From assembly GCA_902362925.1 (NCBI GenBank), contig CABIYL010000003.1: 64,000 nt of DNA, one strand, 5' to 3'. The notes beneath the pieces are model-generated. The model was not told the DNA's origin. It was given only the letters and a program-made list of their open reading frames with translations, and ran no database searches. The number at the start of each line of letters is the position of its first letter. Position 1 is the stretch's first letter. This document shows positions 59,092 through 64,000 of this stretch, one piece after another. The DNA comes from Pseudoflavonifractor sp902362925 (GTDB taxonomy: Bacteria; Bacillota; Clostridia; Oscillospirales; Oscillospiraceae). Both the position numbers and the translations under genes were made by a program.

Positions 59092-59266
59092 CTTCCTGTT
59101 TATACCACAGGAATTCTTGTAAGTGAAATTCAAATGTGCTATATTCTATAAAAGAAATTTATAGATTACTTGAATTAAACAAAAGCCCGGGACAGGGGGA
59201 GCGGAGGGTATGTGGAAAGGTCACAGATACCCGGCGCAGGCCTGTCCGGGCGGAAGGGAGGAGCGT

Positions 59267-60151
59267 ATGAACACCACACAGCTGGAGTGCTTTATGGAGG
59301 TGGCCAACTGCCTGAATTTCTCCCGTGCAGCGGAGCATCTGTCCATCACCCAGCCGGCAGTCAGCCACCAGATCAACACCCTGGAGAACGAACTGGGGGT
59401 CAAGCTGTTCCACCGCACCAGCAAGAGCGTCCGCCTGACCCAGGAGGGCTTTCTCTTCACTCAGTACGCCGGTGAGCTGCTGAAGATGACGGCCATTTCC
59501 AAGGCCAGAGTGAAGGAGTACCGGCAGGAGGCGCCCATGCGCCTGGTGATTGGGTGCCGGAATACCATGGAGCTGTGGCTGCTCCGGCCGGTGCTGTCCC
59601 GGCTCCGCCAGACCAGGCCGGAGGTGCTGCCCATCCTGCGGCTCATCCCCTTTGACGCCATGGAGAACCTGCTGGAGGAGGGGAGCATCCACGTCATGTT
59701 CTCCTTCCGGGACTCGGCGCCCCAGAAGGCACGGTATCAGGAGCTGCTCCGCTGCCAGATTGCGTGTATCTGTGCGCCGGACCATCCCCTGGCGGAGTAT
59801 TCCGCCGTCACGCTCCGTCAGCTTCAGGAGGCGGGGAGAATCGCGGCCTGCCGTCCGCCCGCCTGTCCCCGGGGGCTTTTTGAGCTCCAGGGAAAGGCCA
59901 TGGGGAACAGAAGCACCAGTGAATTCCTCTTCTGCGACAACCAGGAGGCCATCTACGCGCTGACAGAGGCGGGCTACGCTTTTGCCCTGGTGCCGGACCT
60001 GCCCCAGACACGGATTCCCAACCTGCGCTATATCCCGCTGTCCGACGCCAAGCCCCTGTCCTTCGGTGCGGTGTACCTGTCGGACAAGGGCAATCCGGCC
60101 CTGCGGTATTTTCTCAGCCGGCTGACCCAGAGCATGCAGGACGGCGAGTGA
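59267..60151 (+). CDS. LysR-family transcriptional regulator
   Basis: 294 residues. N-terminal HTH (MNTTQLECFMEVANCLNFSR, then HLSITQPAVSHQINTLE) and a substrate-binding-like effector domain (VIGCRNTMELWLLRPVLSRL). Divergent from the marR-ABC operon, so it may regulate that, though MarR is the more obvious candidate. ATG 59267 follows GGGAGGAG. Target unknown. Confidence 0.92.
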   Translation: MNTTQLECFMEVANCLNFSRAAEHLSITQPAVSHQINTLENELGVKLFHRTSKSVRLTQEGFLFTQYAGELLKMTAISKARVKEYRQEAPMRLVIGCRNTMELWLLRPVLSRLRQTRPEVLPILRLIPFDAMENLLEEGSIHVMFSFRDSAPQKARYQELLRCQIACICAPDHPLAEYSAVTLRQLQEAGRIAACRPPACPRGLFELQGKAMGNRSTSEFLFCDNQEAIYALTEAGYAFALVPDLPQTRIPNLRYIPLSDAKPLSFGAVYLSDKGNPALRYFLSRLTQSMQDGE

Positions 60152-60180
60152 GAGAGTTATCTCACAGGCGCTGAGATGCA

Positions 60181-60228
60181 AAATCCCCCATTTGTGGGAG
60201 TGACAGAAAGGAAATTTCCAGCTATAAT
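60181..60228 (+). promoter_or_regulatory. luxR promoter with CCCCC/GGG dyad
   Basis: AAATCCCCCATTTGTGGGAG begins at 60181; the -10 TATAAT lies at 60223-60228, 42 bp after the start of the dyad. No good -35 box, as expected of an activator-dependent promoter. The same layout recurs at 62723-62770. Confidence 0.7.
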
Positions 60229-60262
60229 AATATGTTAGGAAAAACCGAAAGGGAGTGAAATC

Positions 60263-62716
60263 ATGGGAAAGCTCTACTTTTCGGAGGAAATGTCACAAAA
60301 GTTGTCAAAAATTTATAGCCGGGGCCTGGTAATGGTGGAGGCTCCGGCTGGATATGGAAAGACCACGGCTGTCCGTTGGGCCATGCGTGATGTACCTTCG
60401 GAGCAGATCCATTGGTTTACGGCGGTGACCTGCCTTCAGGACACCAGTCTGGACTGGTTTATCCGGCAGATTGGACAGCTGGACCAGGACGCAGGCGCTG
60501 CCCTGCGGCAGCTGGGCTTTCTGAACCGGAGCAATGTCAGCATTGCGGCAGATATTTTGGCAAATCTTGAAGTCTCTGAGCCCTGTTACCTGATTGTGGA
60601 CAATTTTCAGTTCATCGGCGACAACTGGCCGCTGCCGCTCCTGCAGGCGCTGGCGGACCGCAGAAGAGATGAGCTGCACGTCATCCTTATCTCTCAGAAC
60701 TTCGGAAAGCTGCGTGCGGTTTTTGAGAATACCACCAACGTGTACCGCTTCTCCTCCCGGGACCTGCTGCTGAACCGGAAAAACATTGCGGAATACGGCC
60801 AGCAGCTGGGGCTGAACCTGTCAAGGCAGCAGACGGAGACCATCTACCGGAACACGGAGGGCTGGGCGGCAGCGGTGTCGCTGTACTTTGAGCATCTGTG
60901 CCAGGACGGCGGGGGCCTGCCGGAATTTCAGGATATGGACGCCCTTCTGCACGAGTTTTTCTGGGGAAAACTCTCCCGTGAGGAGCAGGACATGCTTCTG
61001 CGGGTAGCAGTGTTTGATTACATCCGGGAGGAGCAGCTGCCGGAGATTGCACCCGGCCAGGAGGCGGCCCTGAGCGGCCTGCTTGTGCGCATCCCGCTGA
61101 TGCACCATGACCAGCGGGAGCGGATCAGCTATCCCCATGAGCTGCTGCGTCACTTCCTTCTGCGGATGCTCAACACCGCGCCTGGGGACTTCCGCAGCCA
61201 GGTCTACGAGTCCGCCGGTGAGATTTACCGCAGGGCGGACAACAACAAGAAGGCGGTGGAGTGCTTTTTCCGGGCCGGAAATGACGAAAAACTCTTCTCC
61301 TGTGAGCTGACAGGACTGCTCAACGAGAAATTCGGCGATACCAGCTATACCGCCCTTGCCCAGACGGTGCTGAAGCGCTGTCCCGCCGGGCTGCTGGCGG
61401 CCTGGCCGCTGTCCATGCTGCGGCTGTGTGTGACCCTGTTTGCGGGCACCGACTTTGACGGCTTTGCCGCCGAGCTGGAGCGCGCCCATGACATTATCGC
61501 GGAAAACGGCGATCCCCAGCTGATGGGGGAGTGGCATATTGTGGCCGCCTTCCGGGAGTTCCCCAATATCGCCGGAATGAAAGCCCACTATCTGGCGGCG
61601 GAAAGCCTGATGACGGAGCCTTCCCGTATTTTCACCCCCAGAGAGCCCTACATGTTCGGCACGCCCTCCATGTGGTATCTGTTCTACCGGAAGCCGGGCT
61701 GGATGATGGAGACGGCCGAGGAGCTGCGGGACATGCTGGAGGTCTACAACCGCCTGACCAATCACCACGGCGCAGGTGCCTATGAGCTGTATCTGGGGGA
61801 GGCCCTGAGCGTACAGGGCAAATTTGACGAGTCGGATATCTACGCCCACAAGGCGGCCATGCTCTCCGAGCGCTGGCAGAACGCCAGCGTGACCTATGGA
61901 GCGGCGCTGCTGCTGGGCATCAACGCCATCTATCAGTCGGACATGATCTCCCTCCAGAAGGCCATTGAATATCTGGAGAACAAGGCTTTGGCCTATCCCT
62001 TCCTCCAGCACACGGCCATCAACACCCAGATGGCCGAGACCGTGCGCGGCTATCTCCTGGGCCTGATGATGGAGCCCGACCGTTCGGCCGAGTGGGCACG
62101 GGGACCGGCGGATATGCTCAACGACCTGACCTTCACCAACTTTATGGCCAAGACCAACCGCATCACCGACCTGATTCTGCGCAAGGAGTACAAGCGGGCC
62201 ATCGCCAGCGTGGAGGCGTCCCTGTCTCTGGACAGCCGCCTCATCTCCCTGTCCACCCGCAACTTCATGTGCGTGGGGCTGGCGCTGTGCTATCTGGCCA
62301 TCGGACTGCCCAACCGGGCGGCGGATTGGCTGGACCAGTCCCTGACCCTGGCCGAGCAGGACAAGAACTATACCTTCCTGGCCTGCTTCCGGAAGTATCT
62401 GTCCATTCTGTTCCTGCTGCCGTCCATGAAGAAAAAGCACGGCAAGGCCATCCAGGAGATCAAGGCGCTGGAGATCCACTACACCAAGGCGGAGGAGAGC
62501 CGCATTTTCTTCATGCTGGAGAAGTATCCGGAGCAGATGGGCCAGCTGACCGAGCGGGAGCGGGAGGTAGCCCAGCTGGTGGCGGCCGGACTGCGCAACA
62601 AGGAGATTGCCGAAAAGCTCTTCATCTCCGAGGAGACGGTAAAGAGCCATATCCGCAGTATTTTCAACAAGACCAATATCGACCGGCGCAGCCGTCTGGT
62701 GGAACTTTTGAAATAA
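60263..62716 (+). CDS. MalT-like LuxR-family ATPase regulator
   Basis: 817 residues. STAND-type ATPase domain with Walker A APAGYGKTT (residues 27-35) and the Walker B-like CYLIVDNFQF, then winged-helix and TPR-like helical repeats, and a C-terminal LuxR HTH (LTEREREVAQLVAAGLRNKEIAEKLFISEETVKSHI). MalT-type proteins bind an inducer and ATP, oligomerise and activate promoters. Dyads at 60181 and 62723 suggest it acts on itself and the next genes. ATG 60263 follows AAAGGGAG. Confidence 0.92.
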   Translation: MGKLYFSEEMSQKLSKIYSRGLVMVEAPAGYGKTTAVRWAMRDVPSEQIHWFTAVTCLQDTSLDWFIRQIGQLDQDAGAALRQLGFLNRSNVSIAADILANLEVSEPCYLIVDNFQFIGDNWPLPLLQALADRRRDELHVILISQNFGKLRAVFENTTNVYRFSSRDLLLNRKNIAEYGQQLGLNLSRQQTETIYRNTEGWAAAVSLYFEHLCQDGGGLPEFQDMDALLHEFFWGKLSREEQDMLLRVAVFDYIREEQLPEIAPGQEAALSGLLVRIPLMHHDQRERISYPHELLRHFLLRMLNTAPGDFRSQVYESAGEIYRRADNNKKAVECFFRAGNDEKLFSCELTGLLNEKFGDTSYTALAQTVLKRCPAGLLAAWPLSMLRLCVTLFAGTDFDGFAAELERAHDIIAENGDPQLMGEWHIVAAFREFPNIAGMKAHYLAAESLMTEPSRIFTPREPYMFGTPSMWYLFYRKPGWMMETAEELRDMLEVYNRLTNHHGAGAYELYLGEALSVQGKFDESDIYAHKAAMLSERWQNASVTYGAALLLGINAIYQSDMISLQKAIEYLENKALAYPFLQHTAINTQMAETVRGYLLGLMMEPDRSAEWARGPADMLNDLTFTNFMAKTNRITDLILRKEYKRAIASVEASLSLDSRLISLSTRNFMCVGLALCYLAIGLPNRAADWLDQSLTLAEQDKNYTFLACFRKYLSILFLLPSMKKKHGKAIQEIKALEIHYTKAEESRIFFMLEKYPEQMGQLTEREREVAQLVAAGLRNKEIAEKLFISEETVKSHIRSIFNKTNIDRRSRLVELLK

Positions 62717-62722
62717 CCAGGA

Positions 62723-62770
62723 AAATCCCCCCTTTGGGGGATGCGGAGCAGCATAGGATTTCTGTATGAT
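62723..62770 (+). promoter_or_regulatory. Promoter of the DUF2442 / surface protein genes with CCCCC/GGGGG dyad
   Basis: AAATCCCCCCTTTGGGGGAT begins at 62723; the -10 TATGAT lies at 62765-62770, again 42 bp later. It starts 7 bp after the luxR stop. Confidence 0.72.
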
Positions 62771-62819
62771 AAAATACGGGAATTCTATGCTGCTATTTTT
62801 ATGGAAGGTGGGAGATACC

Positions 62820-63065
62820 ATGGATGAAATGGGCGTTGTGCTGCAAGTGCTGCCCGGCTACCAGCTGAAGCTCAGCTTCCGCAATGGGAGTGAGGCCATT
62901 GTGGACATGAGGCACAGAATTCATGCCATACGGTTTGGCAGGTTGTCCTCACCGGCGCTGTTCCATGCCGCCAGGCTGGAGGGCAGCGAGGTGGTGTGGG
63001 ACGACGGAACCCACTGTGTCCGGGCTTCGATTAACGAGCTGCTGGACTCCATGCAGATGGATTGA
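62820..63065 (+). CDS. DUF2442 family protein
   Basis: 81 residues. VLPGYQLKLSFRNGSEAIVDMR and VVWDDGTHCVRASINELLD match the small DUF2442 fold, often linked to toxin-antitoxin-like or phage-related settings, function unknown. ATG 62820 follows GGAAGGTGGGAG. It is the first gene downstream of the dyad promoter at 62723. Confidence 0.82.
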   Translation: MDEMGVVLQVLPGYQLKLSFRNGSEAIVDMRHRIHAIRFGRLSSPALFHAARLEGSEVVWDDGTHCVRASINELLDSMQMD

Positions 63066-63114
63066 CACGGACGAGTATTGAAAGACGGGGAGCTTGTGTG
63101 AGGAGGAAATGCCT

Positions 63115-64000
63115 GTGAGTACAAAGAAGATGATACACCGAAGTCTGGCGCTGCTTCTGGCGCTGGTCATGACCCTGGGGCTGGTACCCCAGCAGGCGCT
63201 GGCCTATCTGGCGGAGCGGCCGGAGGAACTGACCATTGTGGACAAGGACGGCAACACGGTGGCCGTGACGGAGGACTGGGAGACCGCCTTCCCCTACGGC
63301 ACCTTTGCCTTTTCCGACTTCCAGGTGGTGGCGGAGGAGGGCGGCAATACCGCCGTCATCCAGGTCTACCGTCTGGGCGGCACCCAGGGCCGGGCGGTGG
63401 CCTACATCACCTATGAGCCCGCCCTGACCCAGCTGGAGGACGGCAGCGCTTCGTACAGCACGGCAGCCGGCTCCAACGATATTGTCATTGAGGTGGAGAA
63501 CCCGCTGCCCGGCGTGGAGAACCAGCCCATCGGCCAGCCGGAGCCCCCCAGACAGCCGGAGGAGCCGGTGAAGGTGGTGAGCACCGCCGATGAGACCGAC
63601 GTCACCCTGTCCATTGACGTGGAGGCGGAGGCCTATCAGTGGTATGTGCTGTACGCCGGCGACTGGGAGATTGTGGACGGCGCTGTGGGCAAGGACTTCG
63701 TGGTGGCCCAGGAGGACCTGGAGAGCTATGATTTCCGCTGCGTCTACACCGTGGACGGCGTAGAGTACTGCTCCGACAGCTATCTGGGCGTGACCTATAC
63801 CGTAGAGGAGGACGAGTCCGCCCCTGCGGAGGACGGAGAACCGGAGCAGCTGGTGGACCTGAATGCGGAGCCCACCTACACCCGCATCACCCCTGAAAAC
63901 GCCGAGGACCCCTATTCCGGCTATATCTTTGACATGACCTTTGCCGATGGCGAGTGGGTGAAGGAGATCCGGATCACCGTGCCCGAGGATGAGGACGCCG
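63115..64000 (+). CDS. Secreted surface protein, N-terminal part (runs off right edge)
   Basis: At least 295 residues. Signal peptide (MSTKKMIHRSLALLLALVMT onward, cut probably after QALA), then acidic beta-rich modules. The region TFAFSDFQVVAEEGGNTAVI resembles a Calx-beta-type strand pattern, followed by a Pro-rich linker (GQPEPPRQPEEP) and an Ig-like module with AYQWYVLYAGDWEIV. Probably a large cell-surface or adhesin-type protein. GTG 63115 is favoured since GGAGGA ends 7 nt before it. Confidence 0.85.
   Translation, partial: MSTKKMIHRSLALLLALVMTLGLVPQQALAYLAERPEELTIVDKDGNTVAVTEDWETAFPYGTFAFSDFQVVAEEGGNTAVIQVYRLGGTQGRAVAYITYEPALTQLEDGSASYSTAAGSNDIVIEVENPLPGVENQPIGQPEPPRQPEEPVKVVSTADETDVTLSIDVEAEAYQWYVLYAGDWEIVDGAVGKDFVVAQEDLESYDFRCVYTVDGVEYCSDSYLGVTYTVEEDESAPAEDGEPEQLVDLNAEPTYTRITPENAEDPYSGYIFDMTFADGEWVKEIRITVPEDEDA

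Overview
The window reads as chromosome of a GC-rich, low-oxygen gut-type clostridium, most like the Oscillospiraceae (Flavonifractor / Pseudoflavonifractor / Lawsonibacter neighbourhood). This is inferred from gene content and codon style: a reverse rubrerythrin with PerR, an SLH-domain S41 protease, a MltG / U32 peptidase block, GH3 glucosidases, strong GGAGG ribosome sites and frequent GTG/TTG starts. No rRNA, tRNA or CRISPR array was seen.

Layout. 1-1.5 kb: copA (cut by the left edge) and csoR with their copper-controlled promoter. 1.6-11 kb: a glycosyltransferase, a MerR / YbjQ / ABC-2 transporter operon, a lipoprotein, a secreted S41-SLH protease and a DUF1638 protein. 10.9-13.8 kb: a TrpXYZ-like ABC importer. 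14-21 kb: housekeeping genes (tagA-like, tmk, DJ-1, 5-FTHF cyclo-ligase, mltG, U32 peptidase, acyltransferase). 21-29.5 kb: two GH3 beta-glucosidase loci, one with GtrA and LacI, the other a membrane-anchored permuted enzyme with four near-identical 101-residue repeats. 29.6-35.7 kb: TetR, HIT, XRE, comEC, holA, a Toprim protein and perR. 35.7-43.5 kb: reverse rubrerythrin, then a 7.2-kb integrative island inserted at its 3' end. 43.8-47.5 kb: lineage-specific genes. 47.7-50.8 kb: an arsenic-type operon and an inositol monophosphatase. 51-55 kb: small membrane genes and a two-component system. 55-59 kb: MarR with a heterodimeric ABC exporter. 59-64 kb: LysR, a MalT-like LuxR regulator, a DUF2442 protein and a secreted protein cut by the right edge.

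Most notable observations. (1) The island has attL and attR copies of the rubrerythrin 3' end, a tyrosine integrase and repeated GTGTCCC arm-like sites. Its two largest replication genes are each interrupted by exactly one in-frame TAG, no island gene ends in TAG, and the host does use TAG as a stop. This suggests amber recoding in the element, or two independent nonsense mutations. (2) At four places (copA start, the HIT gene end, the terminator after the cyclo-ligase, the rubrerythrin end) a short hairpin-rich sequence lies between imperfect direct copies of the gene end or terminator. In the three coding cases one intact copy keeps the gene whole, and the differences between copies are almost all synonymous. 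Two of the spacers (931-1038 and 43565-43676) share one structured core whose stems change compensatorily. (3) The MalT-like regulator gene and the gene after it have the same CCCCC/GGGGG dyad exactly 42 bp before the -10 box. (4) A 55-residue protein with 15 cysteines is encoded at 16804-16971.
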